Below are positions 11,957-23,946 of a stretch of 64,000 nucleotides of DNA, in pieces. A program made the translations under genes and the position numbers. Source of the DNA: Liolophura sinensis (lineage: Eukaryota; Mollusca; Polyplacophora; Chitonida; Chitonidae); NCBI RefSeq assembly GCF_032854445.1, contig NC_088304.1, positions 14,893,704 to 14,957,703 of the forward strand, read 5' to 3'. Numbering within the stretch: position 1 is the stretch's first letter; every line of letters begins with the position of its first letter. The notes under the pieces are model-generated. The model ran no database searches. It saw nothing but the letters and a program-made list of their open reading frames with translations, and was not told the DNA's origin.

Positions 11957-12290
11957 GAGTGAGTGAGTTAGTAAGTGCTTGGAGTTTAACGTCGTACTCA
12001 ACAATTTTTCAATCATATGACGACGAAGGAATCCTTAATGTGCATGTAATGTGCCTCCTTGTTGCAGGACCGATTTCCACCGCTCTTTTATCTACAGCTG
12101 ATTCACTTAAACGCCTTACCGAAGGCAAGTAAAGCGCCCCGCCCTAGCCATTATACTGATACGGGTCAACCAGTCATTGCAATATCCCCTTCATGCTGAA
12201 CGCCAAGCGAGGAAGTTACAACTTCCTCTTTTAAAGTCTTAGGTGTGACACGACCCAGGACTGACCCTGGATCTACCGCTCCCGAGGCGG
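11957..12290 (-). mobile_element. SINE-1, 5'-truncated (copy B)
   Basis: Duplicate of the SINE-1 at 5417-5750 in the second 6.5-kb unit, differing by scattered substitutions. Confidence 0.8.
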
Positions 12291-12862
12291 AACACACCAG
12301 TTTTTGCATTAAAAACTTGCTGAAAGGCCGACATGTACACGCCATATGCAGCACACTGCGGCATATTGCTACCCAAGTAAGGATAGTTTACCATTTTAAT
12401 CTTGAAATTGAAACATTTCCCTTTCCGTGAGGTTTACCAGGCATGGAACCGTTTTGGTCTTGTACAAATACAAGTCAAGATAAAATGTACCATCTGGAGC
12501 ATCAGTCAGTTCCGCTATAACTTTCTTATGTTTTACAAGGAGTAGAACATGCTGTTCGGAGTGTCCAGAATATCTCTGGCGCTCTTCTTCATAACTGTAT
12601 CTAATTTAGCTTAACCATGGGCTGAATGATAATTGCACGTACTACATCAGTGTATCAGCCAATTACAATTGCGACTGTCCACATTACTCCAGTTTATGAC
12701 CTCAATACAAATACAGTCGTTTAACCTGAAACAATCTATGAGCGAAATAATTGTAAATTTCTATCCTACGCCAGTTTATGAGCCCAGTCCTATTAATTAT
12801 GTATTATACTGCAACAGTTCAAGGGTCAAATACAATTACAATTGCATGTACTAATACCATCT

Positions 12863-13096
12863 ATGTATTTGCATGTATTTATTTGATAGGCCTTACATAA
12901 GAATTTACATTTACATGACGGCGGCCAGCATTATGGTGAGAGGAAACCGGGCGGAGCCTGGGTGGAAACCACGGCCGTACGTGGGAAGGTCTGCTAGCAA
13001 CCTGCCACCGTGAGGTGGACTTGAACTGACAGTGACCACATTGGTGAGAAGCCCCTAGGTCGTTGAGCGGCGCTGGTACGCTAGCCACCTCGGCCA
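12863..13096 (-). mobile_element. SINE-2, minus strand (copy B)
   Basis: Duplicate of the SINE-2 at 6323-6556 inside the second 6.5-kb unit, almost identical. Confidence 0.78.
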
Positions 13097-13469
13097 AGTG
13101 TACCAGTGTACCAGTTTATGAGCGAAATACAATTATAGCTATTTATTAGGTACTGGCGTGGAATGCAGTTAATGAGCCAGGTATTCTCTTTTGAGAAACT
13201 ACACGTACACTTTCTTTACATTTGAAAGGGATCAGCTGCTTGCACTATTCCAAAAATATCTGTTTATTCAGATGGATGGCCTTAGCTCGTGGCACTGGAA
13301 CTGTGTAAACAAGTCCATCAGGTTTTCAACGAACGCAATTTAAAAGTAATGTAGTTCAACTGGAGGCCACCACAGTGGAACATCCGTGGTGAACAAGCTG
13401 TTTTCAGGCTTACGTTACATCAAAACAGATCTTTAGTTCAAGCAGCAATATATACATCCGCCTGAGGCT

Positions 13470-13810
13470 GTTTGTCAGGCACTGGGGTCAGATTACATGC
13501 AGTCTCAGGTCAGGAGGGTTGTCAGGTACTGGTGCGAATTGAGGTCTCAGGTCAGAAGGGTTTTTAGGTTCTGGGATGAGGTGAGCTCTCAGGTCAGGTG
13601 GGGTTGTTAGGTACTGGGGAGAGGTGAGGCCTGGTCAGGAGGTTTGTCAGGTACTGGTGCGAGGTGAGGTACTAGGGTGAGGTGAGGCCTTATTTGAGGA
13701 AGTTTGTCAGGCAGTGGGGCGAGGAACGGCCTTATGTCAGAAGGTTTGTCAAGTACAGAGGAAGAGGTGCGACCTTATGTCAGAAAGTTTATTAGGTACA
13801 GATGTGTTGT
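13470..13810. repeat. Degenerate GT-rich minisatellite (copy B)
   Basis: Counterpart of 6930-7260. It has its own small changes, including a few extra bases near 13490. Confidence 0.7.
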
Positions 13811-14390
13811 GTTGCCCCAATTATATCGGTGAAATTTCTTCGCATATCGTACATGTTTAAAGACAATTTGAACAAATAATAGATAGAGATGGATTGCAGG
13901 TATTAAAAGGACATTATCTCCAGTTATTAATCATTAAAGATCAAATATTATAAATCAATATGCATCGATGAAGATTAAACCTTAATCCTTTATAAGGTGT
14001 TATATTTGAATGAAAAAAAAATGTTCAGTACGAGGTAAAACCACAAGCACTCACTTACACCCCATGCATTCCCAGGTACTATATATAAAGCTGTTGTTTT
14101 ATACCCTAATGGTGTCTTAACTATTGAAACTAGTAAATATAGTCCATGGTGTCTAAATAACATTACATGTACTTATTACAATACATGCACCGTGGACACG
14201 TAACAGCGCAAGAAAATGACCAATAGCATTCACACATTCCACAGTACGCTATCTGAATCAAAACACTTAGCCTGCACCTCTGAATTTACCATGCCTATTT
14301 CACACGGTCACACAGAATGGTGCTTACGTCACAAAGTTAAGAAAAAAAAACCCAAAAAAAATGAAAAATGGTTAAAAGGCGAGTAAACTG

Positions 14391-15105
14391 TGCAGAAAGC
14401 AATAAATCCAATGTTATGTAACGGTACCCCACGTAAAGGAAGAAAGCTGTCAAAATCTTCATTTCATTATAACACAGAACATCGCATATCACATCCAACC
14501 CGTACATAAAGCTTATAAACCCATATAAGATGACTTACATCTATAACATATTTATCGTTTACGTCCATTTGGTCAGGTCTACTGACACAACACTGATATG
14601 ATCTTCGCGTGTCAAGAATGTTGGGCTTTACGATGCCAAGTGTGTAATCTTATCTCTGAGCCAAACTCTAACTTTGTAAATGAATTAGAAGATTTATATT
14701 AGGTTTTATGTTAGCAGGTCACAAAGAGGAAAGGTATTCGATCACTATTAAGTTTACGCCCTGATCTAAGAGCATTTATTTACTGATACCCGCACACATA
14801 TTGCTTTCCCTGTAATGTCCAAGGGAATACACAGTGATATTAGATGACAGAATTATTGAATTAATGACAATAAATCAAAAGATTGCAAACAGCTTAACAC
14901 TACTTCGGCAGTATTGCAGTCATACCACGGCAAAAACATGTATTTAACAGAGGGATATTTATTTATATCTATGCGTCGTAAGAAGACATTTATGTACCAG
15001 CCGTAAGGGTGTAGGAAGAGTTGTTGTATATTTGGGGATGGTATATATTGTTATTTTTCGGCAGCAATTTGTTGCCATGTTTTTCAAAATGCGTTACGTC
15101 GTTCG
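14391..15105. other. Unannotated spacer right of the duplication
   Basis: Single-copy-looking AT-rich sequence. No gene, SINE or tandem repeat recognised. Confidence 0.5.
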
Positions 15106-15109
15106 AAGA

Positions 15110-15800
15110 ACATAAGGCGTCGATCTGACTCATTTGGCTAAGAAACCTTTGTAGCGATGTTTCCTCAGAGCGTGTCGTTTTTCCAAGAATTGTGCATGGC
15201 GTTGCTGTGATATATCGGATTGTGACTCAAACTCCTTGTCGATGTGATGCTTCTATGTAGCATGACGTTTTACAGAGAACTTATGGCGTTGCTCTGACTC
15301 ATTGGGCTATTGTATGGTTCTCCCAAACGGGATGAATTTCCAAGAACTAATGACCTATCGGGCCAGTGACTCGTTGTCGCGATATTTCCACAAAGTGTAC
15401 CGTTTTTTTCTAAGAACTTATGGCGTTTCTCTGACTCTTCGGGTTATGACTCAAACACGCTGTCCGGATTTTTGCACAGGATGGGCCATTTTTCTACTAA
15501 CTTATGGCGTTGCTCTGACTCATTAGGCTATGACTCAAACACGTTGCCCCTATGTTTCTGTAGGGCGTGATGCTTTTCCATGAACTAATGCCGTTGCTCT
15601 TGAGCATCGGGCTATGACTCAAACACGTTGTAGCGATGTTTAGACAGAGCGTGCCGTTTTTTTACAGAAGTTATGGCGTTGCTCTGACGAATCGGTTTAT
15701 GACTCAAGCACCTTGTCGCGATAATTCCACAGAGCGTGTCCTTTTTACAAGAATTTGTGGCATTGCTCTGAAGCAACGGGCTGTGATCCTACACCTTATC
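15110..15800. repeat. About 84-bp minisatellite, roughly eight units
   Basis: Units share ttatggcgttgctctgactc, gggctatgactcaaacacg, ttgtcgcgatgtttccaca and gagcgtgccgtttttc. The phrase atggcgttgctctg recurs near 15285, 15503, 15589, 15673 and 15756, giving spacings of 83-86 bp. Units nearer the left end are more degenerate. The near-multiple-of-three period explains the open frames at 15302-15526 and 15636-15911, which I reject as genes. Confidence 0.85.
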
Positions 15801-15803
15801 ACT

Positions 15804-16157
15804 TCGTCGAAAATGAGAAAATACGATATGATTACATGCGATACGATTTTACATCACACGGTAGTTTGTTATTTGTTTCATCTCCAAATAAATATATTGT
15901 TTAACAAGTAATGTGGATGGAATGACATTTTTTGCTTTCAATACAAATTAATAATAATAATAGAAAAACAAAATGTAATCTCGTCGAATCCGAGAAAATA
16001 CGATATGATTACAAATGATACAATTTTATATCACACGGTAGTTTGTTATTTGTTTTATCTTCAAATGAATACAGTGTTTAACAACAATGTGGACGGAATG
16101 ACATTTTGTTTGCTTTCTATGCAGATTAATAATAATAAAAGAAAAACAAAATGTATT
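15804..16157. repeat. 177-bp tandem duplication
   Basis: Two adjacent copies begin at 15804 and 15981 with tcgtcgaa and share gagaaaatacgatatgatta, cacacggtagtttgttattt, ggaatgacatttt and a closing aaaaacaaaatgta. They differ at roughly one base in ten. Confidence 0.88.
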
Positions 16158-17869
16158 CAAAACTATAAGAGTTTCCGCAAATTACCAGTGAGGCAAAAAA
16201 TCAAGTTAATATATTATAACTTTCAGGCTAATATTTCTTTTCATTTTTTTTCTTTAAGATCGTGAATTAGGCTGTTATTCATAAAACCAAACGAAAAGTA
16301 ATTTTTACATCTTTGGTAAATTAATTCAGACACGAAAATTTCCATATAAAATACATAACCCCAAACTACTTCTCTCAAAACAAATTTCTTTACCACGGCC
16401 ACAATAAATGGAAAATGTATGTGTTAATAATTCGACCTGAAAACTTGACGATTGACAAAAACTTTAACTTACCGAGAAAGAAAATGCTTTCCGACTCTCC
16501 TGTTGCGGCTACCTTCCTGTCAGGACTGAATCATTTCGTACTCCATTTCAGACGAACTCTCGTTGCAAAAGCACACTTTTCATTTGGGCACGTAAACCTC
16601 AAATTCAGCCTGCAGACGTGGGTGATCTGGAGGCGAAGCGCATGTATGGAGCGAGGGCGTAAAAAAGCTATCTGTCAAACTTGAAATCCTGTCATAGATT
16701 TCAGTAGATGTTTATAATGATACTAGAATCACCTTGTAAGAACATGCTGTTACGCCTGTTGTATAAATCTTCAGTTGTCAGTGAAATATCTCTTGCTTGA
16801 AAATACCACATGGATAAACATAAAACGGAGATTCTGCACAAAAGGTAATTTTGATTAATTAAGTAACCCATACAGCACATAAAAAATAATCACCAGGTTT
16901 GTTTTCATCATTCTGACATTCTCACAATTCCAACATAAAGCAGCTAAGATGCAAAAAATGTTAGCAATGATTTAGTCATGAAAATGAAATTAAATAGGAA
17001 AATGAATATTGACAGAATGTAAATAAACTTTCTAAATAATTGAACATATATGGCGGGAAAATATACATGTTTTACAAGCCATTGACTCTTGCTTTGCTCT
17101 TTTGTTCTTGTCTTCTTTTTTCACCGAAGGCTATCCCTGTATCGAAAACCCCTGTATACCTGATCGGCGAAATGTACTGCTAAAAGTCAAAATACAAACG
17201 CCGTATAGGTCAAACCCACTCACCTCCTCGTACCAAGCAGTCAGCAGTTCTCCGGAAGAGAATAACGTTGTTTTATACCAGTGAGATTTCAAAATGTACC
17301 ATCCCGTATCTCAAACACCTGGGGGACTCTTCCTATGGTGGCTAGTTCGCGCCACACGCCCACATCCGCTTGGCGTAACGGTAAGAGCAAGGCAGGTTAA
17401 TCATCCACAAATTGTATGGGTCTCTCAAGACTTGACCAATCAAAATTATGTTCTGACATTGTTATGACTGAACGGGGTTTTTAAAGATGCATGTAATGTG
17501 GCGGACAACCTATGACTGACATGTGTCCCTAGAGAAACATTAAAGGATTGTTAGCTATGAGTTCTAACCTGGACCTTCCCGTGCCAATCACTCCCAGCTC
17601 ACAGCTTAACCGTATTCATCAAAGCTCTTATTTTATTAAAACATATAGCTTCATTTTCAACGTGTTCATTTGTTCATCTCATAGATAGAAAGTCCGTTTA
17701 TCCGGGTTTTAATATCTTCCTAATTTTAAACATTACTCTTTTCCACGTTATCAAGGGTGTAGGCGACGTAATAAAATTACCACCAAAAAAATCGATCATA
17801 AATTTTAATTTCAGGGCTATCCCATAGTGCCCTCGTTGACTCAAGGAGTTTGGCTGATCTTAACCGCAA
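16158..17869. other. Unannotated stretch
   Basis: No gene supported. Short open frames at 16415-16684 and 17102-17284 have no recognisable domain, no repeat basis and no splice context that I can defend. Base composition is typical of the host flanks. Confidence 0.45.
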
Positions 17870-18032
17870 GAGGCCTCCGTGGCTCAGTTGGTGGGAAGGT
17901 CTGCAGCAACCTGCTGCTGGTCGTGGGTTTCCCCCGGGCTCTGCCGGGTTTCCACCCACCATAATGTTAGCCGCCGTCGTATAAGTGAAATATTCTTGAT
18001 TTCGGTGTAAAACACTAATCAAATAAATAAAT
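17870..18032 (+). mobile_element. SINE-2, internally deleted
   Basis: It opens with the SINE-2 head gaggcctccgtggctcagtt, then jumps straight to gtgggaaggtctgcagcaac, so roughly 70 bp including the B box are missing. The rest is typical: gtcgtgggtttcccccgg, taatgttagccgccgtcg, aatattcttga and caaataaataaat. Flanking taaccgcaa and taaccacaa could be an imperfect target-site duplication. The minus open frame 17777-18073 is spurious. Confidence 0.8.
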
Positions 18033-18625
18033 TCTAACCACAATCTCTCACTTTTTCTTCCTTCTAAAGCCAAATAAAAATAAGTACCGAAGTCAAGATT
18101 TTCAGCTATTGATCAGTGAGGTCACGGGTTCGAATCATAACTAAGATCCGCTCTGTATGTCGCATACACTGAAATAATACCACGTGAGCAGATAACAAAT
18201 GGCATTCTGCACTGTGCTACTCCATCGACAAGCTATTTTAAACACGACACCAACTGGATTGCTCTGCTGCACTGAGGCACAATGGGGACTTCAAGGAAAT
18301 AAATATTCATTTGAAACCTGACAGTGAAGCTCAGGAGTGCGGGCAAGTGAACAATCCTTCAAAGATTTCTCTGTCATGTAAAAATCCTTATCGAAAGGCT
18401 CATTTGCAACTTTCTCGCTCCTCGGGAAGCTCGCTCAGGAATCTCTTGTATTTTATTTTAACGCTTGCACCCGCCAGTTATGTGGGATCCGATATTATGT
18501 CTGATGCTTAAGAATTGATAGAAACCTTAATAAACCCAAACGGTAACGACAAACAGGCAACCAGTCTTAGAAGGGATTAATGGCGACTGTTTGCATTCTT
18601 ACTTACTGGTAATGGTTGACAGATT
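18033..18625. other. Unannotated stretch
   Basis: No gene or repeat recognised. The short open frame at 18311-18511 shows no identifiable feature. Confidence 0.45.
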
Positions 18626-18629
18626 ATCT

Positions 18630-18970
18630 TGTTGAATTAGGCCCAATTTGCTTGTTGATTATTAGTTATTGGTTCACTATTAATTTGCTGATTGATTTTG
18701 GTTATTGGATGAGTTTTCTGGTTGATTATTAGTTATTCATCCAGGATTAACTTTGCTGGTAGGTTTTGGTTATTGGACGATTTTTAAGTTGATTTCTGGT
18801 TATTCGCCCAGGATTAATTTTGTTGGTTGGTTTTCGGTTATTGGATTAGTCTTCAGTTGATTATTAGTTATTCGCCCAGGATTAATTTTGCTGCTTGGTT
18901 TTGGTTATAAGGTGATTTGTTGATTGTTGGTTATTGAATTTAGTTATTAATTTTTAGTTATTCGTAACTT
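18630..18970. repeat. About 67-bp T-rich minisatellite, five units
   Basis: Degenerate units of the form gttgattattagttattcg, cccaggattaattttgctgg, ttggttttggttattgga. The landmark ccaggattaa lies at 18741, 18808 and 18876, a spacing of 67-68 bp. Its sequence is unrelated to the other 67-bp satellite at 34.4-39.3 kb. Confidence 0.82.
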
Positions 18971-21070
18971 TCTCCAGCTTTCTATAATAGTTCAGTTCAG
19001 GTCAAAAATACGCTATCAATGATGACTTAGGTTCGAAACCAGCTTCAGCTAGTTTGAAGGAGGTTTTTACTTCAGAAGTTTACGGAGGTATTCGCTAGAT
19101 TCTGTCCGGTTTCCTCCACCAATGCACCCGACCACTGGAAATGCATGTTCATGTAAATGAAATTTGCTTGTAAACTGCGAAAGAAAACAAGGAAACACCT
19201 CAAGCGTTTGGCTAAAGCAATTTAACTTCAATCACGTTTCCAGAGCATTCCTTTTGTTTACGTACATCAATCGCATTAACTTGTTTTCATTTATTTGATT
19301 AATGTTTAACACCATATTAAAAATTATTTGACAAATATGACAGCTCGTTTTAAGGGTGGAGGAAACCGGTGTGCCCGGAGTACACCCCCGACCTTTGGCG
19401 AGACCTTGAAGATCCTGAAAGGCAAACATAAGTAGTGAACGCAAAACCTAGTGCCGTGTATACGGACCAGAAAATAGTATGATCTCTCACAGAATCTCCA
19501 ACCATTAAACAGGCCCGGGTGTTTGGTTTTGTAGCCGGTGTGATGTTCTGTCTTGGCACATACCAGGGAATACTTCTAGCCCTTACCGTTACGCCTCGTT
19601 GTAGATAACGGTTTCTGACTTCAGAGATTTCAGACAAGAAAATCTTGCCACAATGCGCTCCACAGGTTGGGCAGTCCACACATTGCAGCTGCAGGTCAGG
19701 CCGTGTGGGATTCATCCTAGCACACCGCCAGTTTGTATCAATTATCGATGTGCTGCGGCAGCAAATCAGTGTTGGGTACGGTAACTCCGACGATTTATCA
19801 CACCATTGAGGCACTTCGACCAATGAAATTCCTAGAATAGTGTGAATATTTTCTCAGAAACAGCATTCAGTCGATTATGGATGTGGTTGGCAACGTATAT
19901 GGCCATTATGTAAAAGGGTGGCGGCCTAAGAGTGGCATTTCGTTGAGCTAGCATGCTTGTCTTTCGTGAATAAATCTCAAAGGCCAATTTTCCGTTTGAA
20001 AGCTTCTTCAAAAAGTTTTGATGACGAAAGGGCTAATAGTGACTTTAAGCTATTCGTCTTTCAATACTAATTCTTCTGTCGATGACAGAAACGACGGTGC
20101 CATGAAGTCACTTGTCCCTTCCAGTTATGCTATACAAAACATAGTATACCTCATTATCAAGACCTGTTAGAAAGCTATGGAGAGAAACATACAACAACAA
20201 ACCGCAAACCTTTGAAAGTGTCAGTTTGGATAAATGGAAACTCTATGCATTCTTACTTAAGGGCTGATTCTTAGTTAATTGGATAGTTGGTAGCAATCGC
20301 TAATCTGCCCTTTTCATTATGAGTGTTATATTATAATATATACTTGACGCCAAACTTAAAAAGTTTTCAATTTTCAGATGATGGTCAGTTTTATGGTACG
20401 CCAAAACAGAAGTACCCATCGCAAACCACTGACTTTTGACAAGTTAGTGACGAACTTGCTCACAGTGGGGCGTACAATATAATTAGGAAGCAAATAACAT
20501 CTACAACAAATAATACTTTAGATAAAGTCTAAAAGAATAACATTCATCGGTAACGAAAGAAAGCATACTTCTTAAATACATTTTTGCTGGGGTTAATTTT
20601 TCATGTCATACATATAACTTTTGCCGGTATGAAAAGTATGTCTTATTAACGTTGGGGTAACAACTTTAGACGTTAGCATTTGGGTGGCGATTAAAACTGA
20701 AGAGATACGCATTAAACAAAACATTATTATGTGGCCAGAGACAAACAAGAACCTTTGATTGGCTCTATGGTAGATTAAAACTAACCAGGATTATTTATGG
20801 CGGTCTGTGAAACAAGTATTCGATTTCGCTCTTTCTTGAATACCCGGAGAGAAATGTAACGGGATCAGAGTTAAAGGAAAAGAAAAATGAAAATAAACTA
20901 TATATCTCAGATGGAAGACATTAAAAACTGATCCCGAAAACAAATCGATTTTTTATCAGAACTTTTTCAGAAACATCGGATTCTACAAATAGTTCGTTTA
21001 AAGATCCATCACACCCCTATATTTGTGCTCATGTTGATTGCAGAAATCTAGCAGTATATGTATTTAAGTG
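18971..21070. other. Mostly unannotated; possible third repeat family
   Basis: At 19337-19400, ggtggaggaaaccggtgtgc followed by ccggagtacacccccgacct resembles 56358-56395 and may be a third dispersed family. A 157-codon minus open frame (19350-19823) overlaps it. That frame has a Cys-rich patch (CVDCPTCGAHCGK), but its C-terminal part is repeat-derived and I recognise no family, so I do not call it a gene. The remainder shows nothing. Confidence 0.4.
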
Positions 21071-21074
21071 GCAA

Positions 21075-21485
21075 AAACCTGGTGTGGCGTCACTGGTCAC
21101 AGCCTGGCATGGCGTCACTGGTCACAATGTGACGTCACAAGTCACAACCTGACATGACATGACTTCACAACCTGACGTGACGTCACTGGTCACAGCCTGA
21201 CATGGCGTCACTAGTCACAACCTGAAGTGTCGTCACTAGTCACAACCTGACGTGGCAGCTCACAGCTTGACGTGGCGTGATTTGTCACAACCTAGCCTGG
21301 CGTCATTAGTTACAACCTGACGTGGTGTCACTGATCACAACCTGATGTGACTGCTCACAACCTGACGTGGGGTCAGTGGTGACAACCTGACATGGCGTCA
21401 CCGGTCACAACCTAGCGTGGAGTCACTAGTCACAACCTGATGTGGTGTCGCTGGTCACAACCTGAGGTGATGTCACTGGTTACAG
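21075..21485. repeat. 25-bp minisatellite rich in TGACGT motifs
   Basis: About sixteen units of the form cacaacctgacgtggcgtca followed by ctggt, with a period near 24-25 bp and small internal deletions. Several units contain TGACGTCA or TGACGT, the core bound by CREB/ATF factors, for example near 21130 and 21178. Repeat structure is certain; any regulatory role is only a possibility. Confidence 0.85.
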
Positions 21486-21744
21486 TATAGTCATAAGAAA
21501 CCATCGCAGAATATAAAGTTTCAAACGCATTTGATTCGGTGGGAAGACATTTAAAAAGGAATGAAGTGAATTGAACTACATGTACTTGCTTGGTCTCCCG
21601 TTTGACATATGCTCAATTTCAGTCTTTTCCTCATCTTTAAAAAGGGAAAAATAAGATAACGTAACGCTAAGAACAGTGATAAAATGCTCTTCATTCTGGG
21701 CAGCTACTCCGTTCTTGTAGGCCTATAAAGACCAGAATGATGTC

Positions 21745-21893
21745 GTACGTAGAACGGTCTGTCAGCAACCTGCTGAAGGTCGTGGGTTTCCCCCGGGCTC
21801 TGCCCGGTTTCCTCCCACCATAATGCTGGCCGCCGTCGTATAAGTAAAATATTGTTGAGTACGGCGTAAAACACCTATCAGATAAATAAATAC
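21745..21893 (+). mobile_element. SINE-2, 5'-truncated
   Basis: Starts at cgtacgtagaacggtctg and continues with the standard body (gtcgtgggtttcccccggg, taatgctggccgccgtcgta, ttgagtacggcgtaaaacac) and an aaataaata tail. The tRNA-like head is absent. Confidence 0.85.
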
Positions 21894-22204
21894 AACAAGT
21901 AACTCGTGACCATGTGTGATGTGTATTATTGTGTAGATTAGGATCTGAACGACATTAAGATGTTCATTTCATCTACGACCTTAGTGTTCCTGATTTGGTA
22001 TCAGCTCAAACATGTTTCCGATTCAATCTGCCAGTTATTCTGGAGTAACTGTACACATATATGTAGATCAATCTCTGTCATAAACACACATATCACTGGT
22101 GTCCCATCACACCCCCTCCACATTTAAACCCATTTTTCTCACACAAAAGCGTCTAAATTTTGCAGGTGCTGTCACATTTAAATATCCTTGCATATGTCTA
22201 AATA
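21894..22204. other. Unannotated spacer between two SINE-2 copies
   Basis: No recognisable feature. It separates a plus-strand and a minus-strand SINE-2. Confidence 0.45.
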
Positions 22205-22375
22205 TTAATTCATTTATTTATTCCATTGGTGTTTTATGCCATATTCAAGAATATATCACTTGTACGATGGCGGCCAGCTGTATGGGGGAAGGAAACCGGA
22301 CAAAGCCCGGAATAAACCTACGACCATCCGCAGGTTGCTGACAGACCTTCCCATGCACATACGGCCGGAGAGGAA
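22205..22375 (-). mobile_element. SINE-2, 5'-truncated, minus strand
   Basis: The reversed SINE-2 body is plain: tggtgttttatgccatattc, acgatggcggccag, ggaaaccggacaaagcccgg, accatccgcaggttgctgac and acggccggagagg. The tRNA-like head is absent. The short plus open frames across it are spurious. Confidence 0.85.
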
Positions 22376-23280
22376 GTCTGAGCATTTCTTCCTACTGTTG
22401 GATTTAGGTTTACCAAAAAGAAATCCAGTTCAGGGAGGCGACTCTGCACAGCCAGGTTTCACCTAAGCCAAAATATGAAATGTGCATTGTTTTAACATTA
22501 TTCATTTGACAGTAGACATTAAGATTGGCAACTTGTGTAATACGTTGACAAAGACAAATATATAGATATAAAATGTGTGTTATATTAAAAATAGTTTTAA
22601 ATTCTGATTCGAGGGATCGGCCCCAGATGTTCTATTAATTTGTTTTAATACAATCGAAACCTCTGGGATGTGGGGATACCACGGCAGAAATTGTGGAAAT
22701 AGAGCAAGACAAATGGAAATAATTTTAGTAATATATCATAGAGCGCAGGGACTGGAACTCATGTCGTTAATTATTGTCATTATTAACTGTCTTGTCTCTC
22801 CTCGTGTCATCTCTTCGGGAAGGGATGTGTGTACGTACTGGTTAACCCGGAAGTAGTTGTCTTCATGGTTTGGGCATTAAGATAGCGTGAGAAATATGTT
22901 GACATTTTAACAAAAGAAGACACTTTGAGAAAGAAATAATCCTGATAATGATATCAAGAGTTATTGATATTAAACTGACTAAATTTAAAATCGGATGACA
23001 AAGTGAACACCCTTATTTCAAAGTCAAGTCTCAGTACACATGTACACTAAATTCTATGAAAATGCAATGCGGCCATATGACTACTTCAACCTTGTCCCCA
23101 GGTGGAAAGAGCAATGTATATGAAAGATAACGATTTGATCATGATTCAGTAACCCAGAGATTAGAATAGCATCGATACCTCCTGACGGTTTTTGAGATTC
23201 CCACGACACTTGATCGTGAATCTCTGTAGTCACTCCTCGTGTCTCGCCTGCTTCCTTTATTAGCTCCCCTTCCGAAATTC
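22376..23280. other. Unannotated stretch
   Basis: No gene, repeat or RNA recognised. Confidence 0.45.
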
Positions 23281-23286
23281 TTGTTT

Positions 23287-23340
23287 TTGTGTGTGTGTGT
23301 GGGGGGGGGGGGGGGGGGGGGTGGGTGGGTGGGGGGTGTA
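23287..23340 (+). repeat. TG repeat and 21-base G run
   Basis: A short (TG)n leads into 21 consecutive G (23301-23321), then gtgggtgggtggggggtgt-type sequence. Four or more G runs in a row could fold as a G-quadruplex. Homopolymers of this length are also error-prone in assemblies. Confidence 0.85.
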
Positions 23341-23358
23341 TGGTGCAATTTATATTTA

Positions 23359-23527
23359 TTTATATTTTAGGTCGAAGGCGAAGCGTCAGAGTAGTCTAAC
23401 GGTAGTTTTACATCAGATCGATGTGGAAGAGTTTATATTTTAGGTCGAAGGCGAAACCTGAGACCTAAAATTTGTAAACTCTTCGACATCAATTTAAGGT
23501 AAAACTACCGTTAGACTATCCTGACGC
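23359..23527. repeat. Fold-back (long hairpin) element
   Basis: The left arm 23383-23446 starts gcgtcagagtagtctaacgg. The right arm 23462-23527, read in reverse complement, starts gcgtcaggatagtctaacgg. The roughly 65-bp arms pair along their length around a 15-base loop. In addition the 24-bp phrase starting tttatattttaggtcgaagg occurs twice (23359 and 23432) as a direct repeat. It may be a MITE, a fold-back element or debris from the end of the neighbouring Maverick. Confidence 0.85.
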
Positions 23528-23946
23528 GAACATTATTTCTATTCTATTACCTTGGTAGCAGCAAATTGTTTTCGTAATTATAACAAAAACGGCATTGCGG
23601 TATAGATTAACAGCAAAAAACGCCCCCACTTTCCCTGACACGTTGTTTTCGTCCAACCGAACGTTGTAAAGGGGCGTGACCTAATTCTGGACAAAACCAT
23701 GATGTGTTTTACAGGATGTGTTAAAATGCGATGCTAAATATTACGGACGTACGTCACGACTACGACAGAATAATAAAAAGTATACGTTTGTTTCTCGAAA
23801 ACAATTCCGACCAGAAAATATAGCACTATAAAATAAAACATCGGCAGGGTTGCTTTCATGTTGTCCTGCTATCAGCTAAGACGCTGTTATCAGGGTAGGC
23901 TTCGGTGAGACAGGCATGGTGTCAAACAGCGACCAAACTGACAGTG
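23528..23946. other. Unassigned sequence left of the gap
   Basis: No gene recognised. It could be host DNA or the left terminal part of the Maverick; the gap prevents a decision. I saw no match to the right end of the element by eye. Confidence 0.4.

Larger units (their letters stand above)
7835..14390 (+). repeat. 6.5-kb tandem duplication, copy B
   Basis: This is the second copy of the block at 1327-7838, in the same orientation. It is about 44 bp longer, mostly because of roughly 64 bp present at 11071-11134 and absent at the matching place in copy A (near 4570). The first 1.5 kb differs from copy A at only one site that I can see, while substitutions and small indels are clearly more frequent in the middle and right parts. 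Confidence 0.92.

Noticed and set aside
19350-19823. 157-codon minus open frame with a Cys cluster
   Set aside because: Its C-terminal part overlaps a dispersed repeat, no family is recognised and no splice or start evidence supports it.
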